The notes under the pieces were generated by a model, which had not been told where the DNA came from, searched no databases, and saw only the letters and a list, made by a program, of their open reading frames with translations. Below, one piece after another: positions 36,005 to 45,791 of a stretch of DNA of 64,000 nucleotides (positions within the stretch are counted from its first letter, which is position 1; the number at the start of each line of letters is the position of its first letter). The position numbers and the translations under genes were made by a program. Source of the DNA: an uncultured Eubacteriales bacterium (GTDB lineage: Bacteria; Bacillota; Clostridia; Oscillospirales; QAMX01); contig CAKTEH010000004.1 in the NCBI GenBank assembly GCA_934546935.1, forward strand, positions 62,001 to 126,000, in the 5' to 3' direction.

Positions 36005-36056
36005 ACAGCAGGGGCCGGAAACGGAAGGTTTCCGGCCCCTGCTGTATATATTTTTC
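36005..36056 (+). terminator. Strong terminator after the hydrolase gene, probably bidirectional
   Basis: An 18-bp perfect stem: left arm 36005-36022, right arm 36028-36045, core GGGGCCGGAAAC, loop GGAAG. It is followed by ATATATTTTTC. On the minus strand the other flank reads TTCTTTATT, so it can also stop the ribokinase transcript. Confidence 0.9.
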
Positions 36057-36128
36057 AGAAACGGGTGTAACTGAGAAACTTTGCGGCATTGTCTGTGCCT
36101 TTCAAGACGGCGTGATTAGGAAATCGCA

Positions 36129-37016
36129 TTAAAACGCTGCGTTTTCTACCTGCGCATGTGTTGGAATGGCGTCGGCAGCTCCGCAGCGGGTTACAGCCAG
36201 CGCGGCTGCTTTGGAAGCTGTGGCCATAGCGTCCGAAAGCCCTTGACCGTCAGCCAGCGCCCAGAGAAGATATCCGGTGAATGTGTCGCCCGCACCGGTT
36301 ACGTCTACAGCCTTTACCCCACACGCCGGGACAAATTCTACAGTTGAATCCAGCGCGCCATAGGCTCCCTGCTCTCCAAGCGTCAGCACCACAATGCCGG
36401 GGCAGCGGACACACAGCTTTTTCAACGCTTCTTTTGCCGGCAGTTTGGCTCCGCATAACGCCGCGGCCTCGTCTTCATTGACGAGCAGGAGGTCGATCAG
36501 ACTGTAATCCATAGAAAGCGCTGCCTCTGTGATGGGGGAAGGGTTATAAGCAATTTTCATTCCTGCGGATTTTGCAGCTTCAACAAGAAATGCAGTCAAA
36601 TTGGTTTCATTTTGCAGCAGCAGCAGATCGCCTGGCGAGAAATCCTGCAGGGTCTTGAGGATCTGCTCCTGTGAAAGCGTATGATTGGCGCCTGGGCAGA
36701 TCAGCATGCTGTTGCGCCCATCCGGTTCGACCTGTATGTAGGCGCAGCCACTGGGCACTTCGGTATCGACATAGATATAACGGGTATCAACGCCGGCATC
36801 CTCCAGCTCTTGCAGGAGGAAAAGACCGTCGGGGCCGACTTTTCCTGCGTGGAAAACGGAAAGTCCCGCCCGCGCTGCAGCGACAGACTGGTTAAGCCCT
36901 TTTCCGCCGGCATGGATTTGCGGGTCTGCGGCAGCCATGCTTTCTCCCGGGCGCAGGACATGCGCAACGGGAAAGACACGATCGATATTCAGGGAGCCGA
37001 AGTTGAGCAGTTTCAT
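36129..37016 (-). CDS. rbsK: Ribokinase (PfkB family)
   Basis: Phosphorylates ribose at O5. PfkB signatures are GGKGLNQSVAAARAG near residue 38 and DVTGAGDTFTGYLLWAL with the catalytic aspartate. 295 residues, standard for RbsK. The ATG at 37016 begins MKLLNFGSLNID. No ribose transporter, rbsD or regulator is adjacent, so specificity for ribose is from overall similarity. Divergent from the pyridoxal kinase gene. Confidence 0.85.
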   Translation of the reverse strand: MKLLNFGSLNIDRVFPVAHVLRPGESMAAADPQIHAGGKGLNQSVAAARAGLSVFHAGKVGPDGLFLLQELEDAGVDTRYIYVDTEVPSGCAYIQVEPDGRNSMLICPGANHTLSQEQILKTLQDFSPGDLLLLQNETNLTAFLVEAAKSAGMKIAYNPSPITEAALSMDYSLIDLLLVNEDEAAALCGAKLPAKEALKKLCVRCPGIVVLTLGEQGAYGALDSTVEFVPACGVKAVDVTGAGDTFTGYLLWALADGQGLSDAMATASKAAALAVTRCGAADAIPTHAQVENAAF

Positions 37017-37031
37017 AGGAAGGTACCTCGC

Positions 37032-37060
37032 TTGACAAATCCTTGGGTTTCGATTACCAT
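37032..37060 (+). promoter_or_regulatory. Promoter of the pyridoxal kinase gene
   Basis: A perfect TTGACA (37032-37037), 17-base spacer and TACCAT (37055-37060), 35 bases from the ATG at 37095. It lies just upstream of the ribokinase start on the other strand. Confidence 0.55.
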
Positions 37061-37094
37061 TATTTAAAAGACGCATGGCGCGGGAGGGGATAAA

Positions 37095-37931
37095 ATGATC
37101 AAGAGGGTTGCTGCTATGCAGGACCTTTCGGGACTGGGCCACTGTTCACTCAGCGCAGCAATGGCCATATTGCCGGCGCAGGGAATCCAATGCTGCCCAG
37201 TGCCGACCTGCGTGCTCAGCACGCAGACGGATGGGTATACGGGCTACAGTTTCTGCGATTTGACGCAGGCGCTTGATGCCTACCTTGAGCATTGGATTTC
37301 GCTGCACGAGCGCTTTGATGCCGTTTATACCGGCTATTTGGGAACCCAGGCGCAGCTGAGCGCAGCCCAGCGCCTTATTTGCGCGCTGAAGGCGCCGGAT
37401 GGGATTACGCTGGTCGATCCGGTAATGGGGGACGATGGCGCTCTATATACTGGAGTCAGCCCCAAGATGCCGGACAAGATGCGGAGTTTGATAACCAGCG
37501 CAGATGTGATTACGCCGAATCTGACTGAGGCATGTTTGCTGGCTGACCGGGATTATGAGGATATTTGCCCGGAACAGACAATAAAGCTTGCCGGCGAGCT
37601 TGCGGACTTTGGACCGGGACGTGTGGTGATCAGCGGTATTTTCTCTGAGGAAAAGGTAGCTATGGCCTGTTTTGACCAGGGCCGTGCGTGTTATATTGAA
37701 AGGCCGCGTGCTGCGCAGTCCTATCCTGGCAGCGGGGATGTATTTGCCGGTGTATTGCTCGGCAGGCTTTTGTGCGGCGCACCGTTTTTTGATGCTGTGG
37801 AAGCGGCTGCGGATTTTGTTCGCATATGTGCGGATGCTTGTGTGAAAACTGCTGCGGTGCGTCGGGAGGGGCTGGTTTTCGAACCTCATTTGTACCGGCT
37901 GATACCGCGGGAGAGGGAGTGCGCGGGTTAG
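37095..37931 (+). CDS. pdxY: Pyridoxal/pyridoxamine kinase
   Basis: Vitamin B6 salvage kinase. MQDLSGLGHCSLSAAMAILPAQG at the start is characteristic, with PVPTCVLSTQTDGY, VDPVMGDDG and TPNLTEA for nucleotide and substrate contact, and YPGSGDVFAGVLLG carrying the catalytic aspartate. 278 residues. Ribosome site GGGAGGGG. Monocistronic as far as can be seen. Confidence 0.88.
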   Translation: MIKRVAAMQDLSGLGHCSLSAAMAILPAQGIQCCPVPTCVLSTQTDGYTGYSFCDLTQALDAYLEHWISLHERFDAVYTGYLGTQAQLSAAQRLICALKAPDGITLVDPVMGDDGALYTGVSPKMPDKMRSLITSADVITPNLTEACLLADRDYEDICPEQTIKLAGELADFGPGRVVISGIFSEEKVAMACFDQGRACYIERPRAAQSYPGSGDVFAGVLLGRLLCGAPFFDAVEAAADFVRICADACVKTAAVRREGLVFEPHLYRLIPRERECAG

Positions 37932-37977
37932 CGCATAGGAGTTCGGATGACGCTGTCTGCGCAACGGAACGCAGCTG

Positions 37978-38562
37978 TTATTCCTGTGGTTCCTGTTTCG
38001 GGTCCGGAGTAGGATGCCCCGGACGTTTGGAAAGAATTTCCACTACGCGCCCGCAATTTTGGCAGATGATACGAAGATAGGGCTCGTTATAGCTTGCGGA
38101 AAAATTACGGCAGCCGCAGGTACATTCGACAAGAGAAAAGTTCTGCGCGTCCTCAACGGTGATTTCCGGTTTTGGGGGCACAGGCGTATTTATGCCGAGA
38201 TAGTGCATGATAAATTCAGAAATCATCATGTCGGATTCCGTGCTGTTAAGGAAATCAATTTCCTCCGGTGTGGAGACATATCCGGTTGGAAGTCCGGATT
38301 CAGGGCATTCCAGTGCGCAAAGCGTACCGGATAATGCGCGCTCCGGTAAAAATGACGCTTCATGCCGGCGCCCGCATAATGCACACGGATATTCAACCGT
38401 CAGCACATTGTCTACAATTGCAGCCGTCAGCGCCGATTCTCCGCAAGCACATGTAATTTCCATTTTTTGCGCGCGCAGCGCAAAAACATCCAAGCTGCCG
38501 CTGACAGGCTCAAAGCAGTGTGGGCAGTCATAGGTAAATCCAAGTTGAGGTTTTACAATCAA
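37978..38562 (-). CDS. Zinc-ribbon-rich protein (CpXC-like)
   Basis: 194 residues from a TTG at 38562, chosen because GAGGCG precedes it; the open frame continues to 38679 without a ribosome site. Several metal-knuckle pairs are seen: CPHC, CACG, CALCGR and near the end CTCGC with CQNCGR, spaced like CpXC and rubredoxin-type ribbons. A hydrophilic middle region separates the two halves. No catalytic motif. Function unknown. Ends 47 bases from the convergent kinase gene. Confidence 0.6.
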   Translation of the reverse strand: MIVKPQLGFTYDCPHCFEPVSGSLDVFALRAQKMEITCACGESALTAAIVDNVLTVEYPCALCGRRHEASFLPERALSGTLCALECPESGLPTGYVSTPEEIDFLNSTESDMMISEFIMHYLGINTPVPPKPEITVEDAQNFSLVECTCGCRNFSASYNEPYLRIICQNCGRVVEILSKRPGHPTPDPKQEPQE

Positions 38563-38687
38563 ATCAATCGCCTCATAAAAATAGGATGGGCCGGCGTCCG
38601 GCGCTGTGCAGGGAGCGTGGATCTGTTTCTCCCGGAATAGGGGATACGATGTTAGTATATGCACAAGACGCGTGTCCAAATCAGGTT

Positions 38688-39512
38688 TTATTTTCGTTTT
38701 GTTTGCCTTGAATGGTAAAATATGTATTGCTGGGCAACGCCTGCGTAAGGTCCGAATGCCGACGCTGGGTCGAATCCAGCGCCATAGAGCGCTGCAATTG
38801 CTTTTTTCATCCAGGTATCCACAGGAAACGCATCCAGTCTGTGTAGCCCATAAAGCAACATGCAGTCGGCCACTTTGGAGCCGACGCCTGGAAGCAAAGT
38901 AAGTGCGCTGCGGGCCTCCTCCAGGCCAAGTGCGGGTAATTTTGTGAAGTCAAGTTCTCCATTGACAACGGCACGGGCTGCAGCGAGCAGATATGGCGCA
39001 CGGTATCCGCAGCGCAGGCACTCGAGCTCCCCGATATCCAGCTGCGCAAGCTTTTGTGCGGAAGGGAAGCTGTAGATACCCGGTTCGATTTGTTCGCCGA
39101 AATTTTTGCAGAGCCTGCTGACGATCAGGCGAATGCGGGGAATATTGTTGCATTGAGAAAGAATGAAGGAACATAAGGTTTCCCATGGGTCCTGATGCAG
39201 AATACGGATCCCGGCGCCATAACGTACACAGGCTTCGGTTTGCTTATCGATTGATACGCTCTTGCGGATTGCTGCGTAATCACGTTCCAGGTCGAAGTAG
39301 TGTTTCCAGATTTGCTCGAATTCATCCATACTGCAGTCAAGATACAGTATGCCGTCTTTATAGGCAAGCTCCAGGGATTTTCCAAATGCCACCCCACGAT
39401 AATGTTCTTCTCCAAGCGCTTCCCAGCGGAAACACTGCCCGCATTCGAAAGTCTGGGCCAGAGAAAAAATATCGCAAACCGGATACGACAGCGTGTTTGT
39501 ATGAAAAGACAT
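38688..39512 (-). CDS. ogg: 8-oxoguanine DNA glycosylase/AP lyase (OGG1 type)
   Basis: Base-excision repair enzyme. 274 residues: an N-terminal DNA-recognition domain with FECGQCFRW, then the helix-hairpin-helix LLPGVGSKVADC with the Schiff-base lysine Lys213, and the GPD aspartate Asp232 in FPVDTWMKK. This is the layout of eukaryote-like Ogg found in clostridia. Start at 39512. Confidence 0.9.
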   Translation of the reverse strand: MSFHTNTLSYPVCDIFSLAQTFECGQCFRWEALGEEHYRGVAFGKSLELAYKDGILYLDCSMDEFEQIWKHYFDLERDYAAIRKSVSIDKQTEACVRYGAGIRILHQDPWETLCSFILSQCNNIPRIRLIVSRLCKNFGEQIEPGIYSFPSAQKLAQLDIGELECLRCGYRAPYLLAAARAVVNGELDFTKLPALGLEEARSALTLLPGVGSKVADCMLLYGLHRLDAFPVDTWMKKAIAALYGAGFDPASAFGPYAGVAQQYIFYHSRQTKRK

Positions 39513-39550
39513 TTGTCAGACACCTGCTTTCATGAATAAACGGAGGAAAT

Positions 39551-40294
39551 ATGAAGGAAACAATTTATACCATCCCGATCAACGAGGCGTTTGAACAGCG
39601 TGACGGCTGTCCTTTATGCCGTCTGCGCAGGAAACTGGAGCATGACAGCCTGGACTATATCCTGGGCGCGGCTATGATGGAACCGGAGGTGCGCATGGAA
39701 ACCAATCGTAAAGGTTTCTGCGCAGCGCATTATCAAACGATGCTGGGAATGAACCGAAAGCTGAGTCTTGCGCTGACGCTGGAAAGCCGCCTTGCGCAAC
39801 TTTCGCAGTACCTCGACGCTGATATGAAAAGAGCTTCTGGCCGGGGGATTGGCGCAGCCAAAAGTACGCGCGGCGCACTGCGCGAGAGTGCGGAGAGCTG
39901 CTACGTGTGTAGCCGTATTGCATTTTTTGAAGAACATTATTTCCGAAATATTTTTCATATGTGGAAGACGATGCCGCAGTTTCATCTGCTGTTGATGGAA
40001 CAGCCGTATTTCTGCCTTTCTCATGCGGCAAAGCTAATGGATCTGGCACCTGCAGCGTTGGGAAAGAAAGCAGGAGCAGAGTTTGTGCGCATTGTAGCGG
40101 AGATGACAAAAAATTACTTGTCTGAGCTGAGCGGCGATGTTTCCGCTTTCTGTAAAAGCTTTGATTACCGGTCTTCGGGCGTTGTACTTCGCGCTGATCA
40201 GAAGGCGGCACCGGAACGCGCTATTGAATTTTTAAGCGGCTACCGGGACGCTTCCGGCACAGATGGGACGCAGAATACGGGTACGCAGGTTTAG
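39551..40294 (+). CDS. DUF6062-family protein with CxxC motifs
   Basis: 247 residues. The N-terminal CPLCRLRRKLEHDSLDYILG, a central FCAAHY, then CYVCSRI and later FCLSHAAKL form two matching CxxC...CxxH sets, which suggest a duplicated metal site. This fits the clostridial DUF6062 family. Soluble and mostly helical. Function unknown. Start with a GGAGG site; ends before a bidirectional terminator shared with polC. Confidence 0.8.
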   Translation: MKETIYTIPINEAFEQRDGCPLCRLRRKLEHDSLDYILGAAMMEPEVRMETNRKGFCAAHYQTMLGMNRKLSLALTLESRLAQLSQYLDADMKRASGRGIGAAKSTRGALRESAESCYVCSRIAFFEEHYFRNIFHMWKTMPQFHLLLMEQPYFCLSHAAKLMDLAPAALGKKAGAEFVRIVAEMTKNYLSELSGDVSAFCKSFDYRSSGVVLRADQKAAPERAIEFLSGYRDASGTDGTQNTGTQV

Positions 40295-40391
40295 ACGCTG
40301 GCGTGGCTGGGAATATTCCAAAAATCGATGAGATTACTGCGCTTTTCATGAATATCGTGGAAATTCGACAAAAACAGGAAAAAGAAAAATA

Positions 40392-40429
40392 CAAAAAGCA
40401 GTGCGGCAGCAGATCCGCACTGCTTTTTG
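40392..40429. terminator. Bidirectional terminator between DUF6062 and polC
   Basis: CAAAAAGCAGTGCGG (40392-40406) and CCGCACTGCTTTTTG (40415-40429) form a 15-bp stem whose outer part is A5/T5, so it gives a T-run on either strand. It directly abuts the polC stop at 40430. Confidence 0.9.
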
Positions 40430-43400
40430 TTACAGGTCGAACATACTGATCTGATCGGATTTCGGCAGCGATGCAAAGGCGCCAAGGTTTTCCAGGGAAT
40501 CGATAAGCGTTTTGGAAACTTTGGAGCAACGCAGGGAGAAGTCCTCTATGCTGGAAAATTCATGGTCTTCGCGTTCGCGGACAATGTCCTGCGCAGCGGT
40601 CAGCCCCAGTCCTGGCAGGCTCGTAAGCGGCGGAATCAGGCTGTCGCCGTCGATCAGGAAACTGTCGGCAGCGGAACGGTAGATATCCAGTTTTCCAAAC
40701 CGGAAGCCGCGTTTATAGTATTCATACACGACTTCAAGTGTGACGACCGTATCTTTTTCATTGGCGGTGGCGTCGGGCTTTGTGGAAAGCTCTTTATATA
40801 AGCGCCGGGTTTCATCGATGCCGCCGCTCATAGTGCGCACGTCGAACCCGACGGCGCGAATGGAGAAGTATGCGCTGTAAAACGGCAGCGGGTAATGTAC
40901 TTTATACCAAGCAATGCGGAAAGCCATGAGCACATATGCGACTGCATGCGCTTTCGGGTAGAGATATTTGATCTTCAGACAGGAATCGATATACCATTGC
41001 GGTACGCCGTGCTGCTGCATAATTTCGATGGTTTCCGGAATAATCCCTTTTCCCTTCCGGATCGCCTCACTGGTCTTGAAGGAAAGGGATGGATCCATAC
41101 CCTTATCAATCAGGAACATGGTAATATCGTCGCGCGCAGAGATGACTTCGTTCAGGGTGGCTGTGCCGTCCTTAATCAGTTCAGCGGCATTGCCCATCCA
41201 GACGTCCGTACCATGTGAAAGGCCGGAAATGCGCACCAAGCCGTCAAAATTGTGCGGCTGGGTGTCAATAAGCATCTGCCGTGCAAACTGCGTACCGAAT
41301 TCCGGCACTGCGGCAGCGCCAGTAACGCCCAGAATCTCGTCTGGCTCCAGCGGCGTCCCGTTTTTATCGCGCAGATGGCGGATGTCCGTGAAAATTCCGA
41401 CCGTATCCGGATCGTCAAGGGGGATTTCTGTTGCCTTATAGCCGGTCATGTCCTCAATATGTTTGATAATCGTAGGATTATCATGGCCTAGCATATCCAG
41501 CTTCAGCAGATTGTCATGGATGGAATGAAAGTCGAAATGTGTGGTAATGATATCGGAATTGACATCATCAGCGGGGTGCTGTACGGGGCAAAATTCGTAG
41601 ATCGTACGGTCACGCGGGACAATGATCAAGCCGCCCGGATGTTGGCCGGTGGTACGTTTGACGCCGGTGCAGCCAATGGTCAGGCGGTTGATTTCTGATT
41701 TGGATAATTCCAATCCTCTTTCTTCTGCATATTTGCGTACAAAGCCATAGGCGGTTTTATCGGCAATGGTGCCTATGGTTCCCGCTTTGAAAACCTGCCC
41801 TTCGCCGAACAGTTCAACACAGTCACGGTGTGCCTGGGTTTGATATTCACCCGAGAAATTGAGATCAATATCCGGCTCTTTTTCCGCATTGAACCCTAAA
41901 AAAGTGAAAAACGGGATATTAAAACCGTCTTTCCGGTAAGGCTTACCGCAGACCGGGCAGGTTTTATCCGGCATATCCGCACCACAGCCGTATTTTTCAT
42001 GATCTCCGAACTCCATATTCCGGCAGCTACAGATATAATGCGGGGGAAGCGGGTTGACTTCTGTAATTCCGCAAAAATAAGCTACGACAGAACTTCCAAC
42101 CGAACCGCGCGAGCCAACCAGATAACCGGCGTCATTAGACTTTTTGATTAGTTTTTGTGCCGTCATATACATGACGTCAAAGCCGTTATTGATAATTGGC
42201 TTTAATTCGGCTTCAATGCGCTGGGCAATTGTCTCGGGAAGCGGATTGCCGTAGATCTCATATGCCTTTTCATAACAGATGCGTTGCAGATCCTCGGCGG
42301 AATGTTCAATGGAAGGCGGGTAAGTACCCGAAGGTACAGGTCGGATTTCTTCACATAAATCGGCAATACGGTTTGGGACATCTACAACAACCTCGTGTGC
42401 TTTTGCTGCGCCGAGATAGGAGAACTCCTCCAGCATTTCCTGGGTTGGCTTAAAATACAGCGGCGGCTGATTGTCAGCGTCGGAAAACCCCTGCCCGGCC
42501 ATGAGGATGCGCCGGAAGGCTTCGTCGCGGGGTTCCAGGAAGTGCACGTCGCCGGTTGCGGCAACTGGGATATTCAGACTCTGGCCGAGACGGACGATTG
42601 TTTCGTTAAAACTGCGCAGTTCGGCTTCATCTGCGGCCATCCCTTCGCGCAGCATGAAACGGTTGTTGCCGATGGGCTGTATTTCAAGATAATCGTAATA
42701 AGAAGCAATTTTTTTCAGCTCGCCCCATGGCCGTTTTGCCACGACGGCACGGAACAGCTCGCCTGCCTCACAGGCGGAACCAAAGATCAGCCCCTCCCGA
42801 TGCTGGTCAAGCAGGGAACGGGGGATGATGGGACGTTTTTTAAAATGGTGCAGATGCGCCTCGGATACCAATATGTACAGATTTTTCAGCCCGGTCATGT
42901 TTTTGACCAGGATAATAAAATGATAGGAGGTGTTGGAAGCACTGCGGTCACGCAGGGCAAGGTTGATGTCCTGAATGTCCTGCACGCCGGAGGAAGCCAG
43001 TTCGGATAAAAATTTAATCAGGATTTTTCCGGTTGTTTCCGCATCGTCGCAGGCGCGGTGATGGTTAAAATCCCCCACACCCAGCGCTTCGGCAACATCG
43101 TTGAGCTTGTGATGGCGCTGATGCGGCAGCAGGGCGCGCGACAATGGAAGGGTATCGACAGAGGTAAATTCGCGTTCACAGCCCAGCTGTTCACAATTAT
43201 AAGCGATAAAACCGACATCAAAATCTGCATTATGCGCGGCAACAGGACGCTCGCCGATGAAATCCAGAAAGCGCGGAAGTACGGTTTCGACTGGTGCGGC
43301 GTCTGCGACCATATCGTCGGAAATACCTGTAAGCTGGGTAATATTGGCGGGTATCGGCTTGCCGGGATTGACAAATTCCGAAAAACGGTCAATAATTTTG

Positions 43401-44725
43401 CCGTTTCGGATTATTACAGCGCCGATTTCAATAATACGTTCCGTATCCGGTTTGAAGCCGGTCGTTTCGAGGTCAAAAACGACAATTTCTCCGTCGAGCG
43501 GGCAATGCATGGAACCCTTGACCGGGCCGATAAGGTCATTTACATAATATGCTTCGACACCATAAATTACTTTAATCCCGGCTTTTTTCGCCGCATTCAT
43601 TGCTTCCGGGAATGCTTGGACAACGCCATGATCCGTAATGGCAATGGCGCGGTGGCCCCATTTTGCAGCCTGTTTGATCAGATCGGTAGCAGAACTAACG
43701 GCATCCATCGAACTCATGGTAGTATGCAGGTGCAGCTCGACGCGTTTGTCAGTGGCCGTATCATTGCGTTCAGTACGCTGGGCTTTTAAGATGCAGCTTG
43801 GGGTCAGGACAAGTTCTTTTTCAAAATTATTGTATGAGACGCGGCCCTGTACGCAAACGGTCATACCGGGTTTGATCGCATCCATTACCGGCGCGGCTTT
43901 CTCTACATCCATGGATTTGGAAATGCGCAGAGAACCGGTATAATCGGTAATGCAGAAATTGACAATACCAAGATTGCGGGATGGAACGTTTTCGCGCGGT
44001 TTGGTAGTAATATTACGATGTTCAGCAGCAAAAACATCCCCGGTCACACTGACATAACCGAGATCCATTGTCAATTCAGAAATATATACCGGTGCATCTT
44101 TTCCGGGTTTTCCCCAGATTATGTTGCTGTCGCCGGCGGAGCCCGGGACGAATTTCGGCGCAGCAGGCATAACTTTCTTTGGCGCTTCTTCTTTTGGACG
44201 GGGCATCTGTTCGATGATCTTGGAAAGAATCTCGTCTTTATTAAAAGAAGTGTCGGCATGTCCGTCTGTGAAGCTAACCTTCATGCGCAGAGAAAAACGT
44301 TCTTCAAGCAGCTGCTCGATACGGCGGTCTGCGCCGCAGTGGCACAATATATCGCTTCCTCCACCGCGCAACGCAATAGAAAGCGTATGCTGCTGTAGAT
44401 CGGCGCTGCTTTGCGCGCCATTAAGGAAGCCGTTGGTTGCCGGGAATTCCTTTTTGATTTGGGCATAGAGCGCAGGAAGCGCATCCATGGAAAAAGCTTC
44501 AGGAACTCGCAATTCAATGGAAAATTGATCCAGGCTGTAAAGTTTTCGGATTGCATCTTCAACCTGAGAAAGGAAAGACACAGGCTGCGGGCTTGTGGCA
44601 TGGACAATAATGGCGTTCCCAGCCCGGTCGCCGGTCATAGCGTCCACGCAGATGCGGGCGAACTGCGCCTCAAATGCAGGCGGCGGGGTATACAATTTGA
44701 AAATTCTGCCAAGCGGCGTACTCAT
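40430..44725 (-). CDS. polC: DNA polymerase III, PolC-type alpha subunit
   Basis: Replicative polymerase of low-GC Gram-positives with built-in proofreading. 1431 residues. Order seen: N-terminal domain, OB fold (about 200-310), first PHP segment with ELHLHTTMSSMDA, the DEDD exonuclease starting VVFDLETTGFKPDTERIIEIGA, second PHP part, a zinc element with CPVCGKPYRKDG, and the palm with PDIDLNFSGEYQ. Last gene of the pyrH-to-polC block; overlaps ispG by 4 bases. Ends against a terminator. Confidence 0.97.
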   Translation of the reverse strand: MSTPLGRIFKLYTPPPAFEAQFARICVDAMTGDRAGNAIIVHATSPQPVSFLSQVEDAIRKLYSLDQFSIELRVPEAFSMDALPALYAQIKKEFPATNGFLNGAQSSADLQQHTLSIALRGGGSDILCHCGADRRIEQLLEERFSLRMKVSFTDGHADTSFNKDEILSKIIEQMPRPKEEAPKKVMPAAPKFVPGSAGDSNIIWGKPGKDAPVYISELTMDLGYVSVTGDVFAAEHRNITTKPRENVPSRNLGIVNFCITDYTGSLRISKSMDVEKAAPVMDAIKPGMTVCVQGRVSYNNFEKELVLTPSCILKAQRTERNDTATDKRVELHLHTTMSSMDAVSSATDLIKQAAKWGHRAIAITDHGVVQAFPEAMNAAKKAGIKVIYGVEAYYVNDLIGPVKGSMHCPLDGEIVVFDLETTGFKPDTERIIEIGAVIIRNGKIIDRFSEFVNPGKPIPANITQLTGISDDMVADAAPVETVLPRFLDFIGERPVAAHNADFDVGFIAYNCEQLGCEREFTSVDTLPLSRALLPHQRHHKLNDVAEALGVGDFNHHRACDDAETTGKILIKFLSELASSGVQDIQDINLALRDRSASNTSYHFIILVKNMTGLKNLYILVSEAHLHHFKKRPIIPRSLLDQHREGLIFGSACEAGELFRAVVAKRPWGELKKIASYYDYLEIQPIGNNRFMLREGMAADEAELRSFNETIVRLGQSLNIPVAATGDVHFLEPRDEAFRRILMAGQGFSDADNQPPLYFKPTQEMLEEFSYLGAAKAHEVVVDVPNRIADLCEEIRPVPSGTYPPSIEHSAEDLQRICYEKAYEIYGNPLPETIAQRIEAELKPIINNGFDVMYMTAQKLIKKSNDAGYLVGSRGSVGSSVVAYFCGITEVNPLPPHYICSCRNMEFGDHEKYGCGADMPDKTCPVCGKPYRKDGFNIPFFTFLGFNAEKEPDIDLNFSGEYQTQAHRDCVELFGEGQVFKAGTIGTIADKTAYGFVRKYAEERGLELSKSEINRLTIGCTGVKRTTGQHPGGLIIVPRDRTIYEFCPVQHPADDVNSDIITTHFDFHSIHDNLLKLDMLGHDNPTIIKHIEDMTGYKATEIPLDDPDTVGIFTDIRHLRDKNGTPLEPDEILGVTGAAAVPEFGTQFARQMLIDTQPHNFDGLVRISGLSHGTDVWMGNAAELIKDGTATLNEVISARDDITMFLIDKGMDPSLSFKTSEAIRKGKGIIPETIEIMQQHGVPQWYIDSCLKIKYLYPKAHAVAYVLMAFRIAWYKVHYPLPFYSAYFSIRAVGFDVRTMSGGIDETRRLYKELSTKPDATANEKDTVVTLEVVYEYYKRGFRFGKLDIYRSAADSFLIDGDSLIPPLTSLPGLGLTAAQDIVREREDHEFSSIEDFSLRCSKVSKTLIDSLENLGAFASLPKSDQISMFDL

Positions 44726-45789
44726 AGCATATCTCCGTTTAATACTTCATCGGCCAGTTCCAACAGCGCTGGTACGATCTGCGCACGCGGTACTTTATGT
44801 AAAATTTCGCCTTTACGGAACAAAAGGCCATCGCCTTTACCACAGGCAACGCCAATGTCAGCCTCCCGACCTTCACCAGGACCATTGACTGCGCAGCCCA
44901 TAACCGCAATTTTAATCGGTTTGCGGATGTGGGAAACCGCCGCCTCCACCGCCTCTGCGATTTCAATCAGGTCAATCTGGCAGCGCCCGCACGTAGGGCA
45001 GGCAACGACCTCTGCAAAGTCGCGGCGCAGTCCAACTGCGCGCAGGATTTCGCGGGCACTGCTGACTTCCTCTACCGGATCGGCGGACAGGGAGACGCGC
45101 ACTGTGTCGCCGATCCCCATGGCCAAAAGTCCGCCGATGCCAGCCGCGGCCTTGCTCTTCCCTAATGCCGGGGTACCTGCATGCGTTACGCCCAGGTGCA
45201 GCGGATAGGGGCAAAGCGCCGCGGCCGCCTGATAGGCGGCGATTGTTGTAGGGACGTCGGATGCTTTCATGGACAGGCAAATATCAAAAAAACCCTCTTC
45301 TTCCAGGATCCGGGCGTGGCTGAGCGCACTTTCCACCATTGCCCGTGGAAGGTCGTCGGGATATTTTGCAAGCAATGCCCGCTCAACAGATCCGGAGTTG
45401 ACGCCAATTCGGATGGGCACACCATGATCGCGGCAGGCGGCAACGACCTCCCGAACCCGCTGCCGGGAACCAATGTTTCCGGGATTGATTCGGATTTTAT
45501 CCACGCCGGCTTCCGCTGCGGCAATGGCAAGGACATGGTTGAAGTGTATATCTGCAACCAGCGGGATTGGGCAGTGCCGCCGGATTTCCGGAAGCGCCTG
45601 TGCTGCAGCCTGGTCCGGCACTGCAACGCGCACAATTTCGCAGCCGGCTTCGGCAAGGCGTTCAATCTGGGCAATGGTAGCCGCCGCATCGCGTGTATCG
45701 GTGTTGGTCATCGACTGGATGCTGACAGGTGCGCCGCCGCCGATAGCGAGACCGCCGGCTGTGATACGTCTAGATTTTCTTCGTTCCAT
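44722..45789 (-). CDS. ispG: 4-hydroxy-3-methylbut-2-en-1-yl diphosphate synthase
   Basis: Iron-sulfur enzyme of the MEP isoprenoid pathway. The cluster cysteines are in CPTCGRCQ and the GCAVNGPGEG motif follows. The N-terminal barrel has SMTNTDTRD. 355 residues. It lies 2 bases after rseP and overlaps polC, in the order common to clostridia. Confidence 0.95.
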   Translation of the reverse strand: MERRKSRRITAGGLAIGGGAPVSIQSMTNTDTRDAAATIAQIERLAEAGCEIVRVAVPDQAAAQALPEIRRHCPIPLVADIHFNHVLAIAAAEAGVDKIRINPGNIGSRQRVREVVAACRDHGVPIRIGVNSGSVERALLAKYPDDLPRAMVESALSHARILEEEGFFDICLSMKASDVPTTIAAYQAAAALCPYPLHLGVTHAGTPALGKSKAAAGIGGLLAMGIGDTVRVSLSADPVEEVSSAREILRAVGLRRDFAEVVACPTCGRCQIDLIEIAEAVEAAVSHIRKPIKIAVMGCAVNGPGEGREADIGVACGKGDGLLFRKGEILHKVPRAQIVPALLELADEVLNGDML

Positions 45790-45791
45790 GA

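Noticed and set aside
40895..44468. Several plus-strand open frames of 100-240 codons inside polC
   Set aside because: All are antisense to a conserved 1431-residue polymerase.
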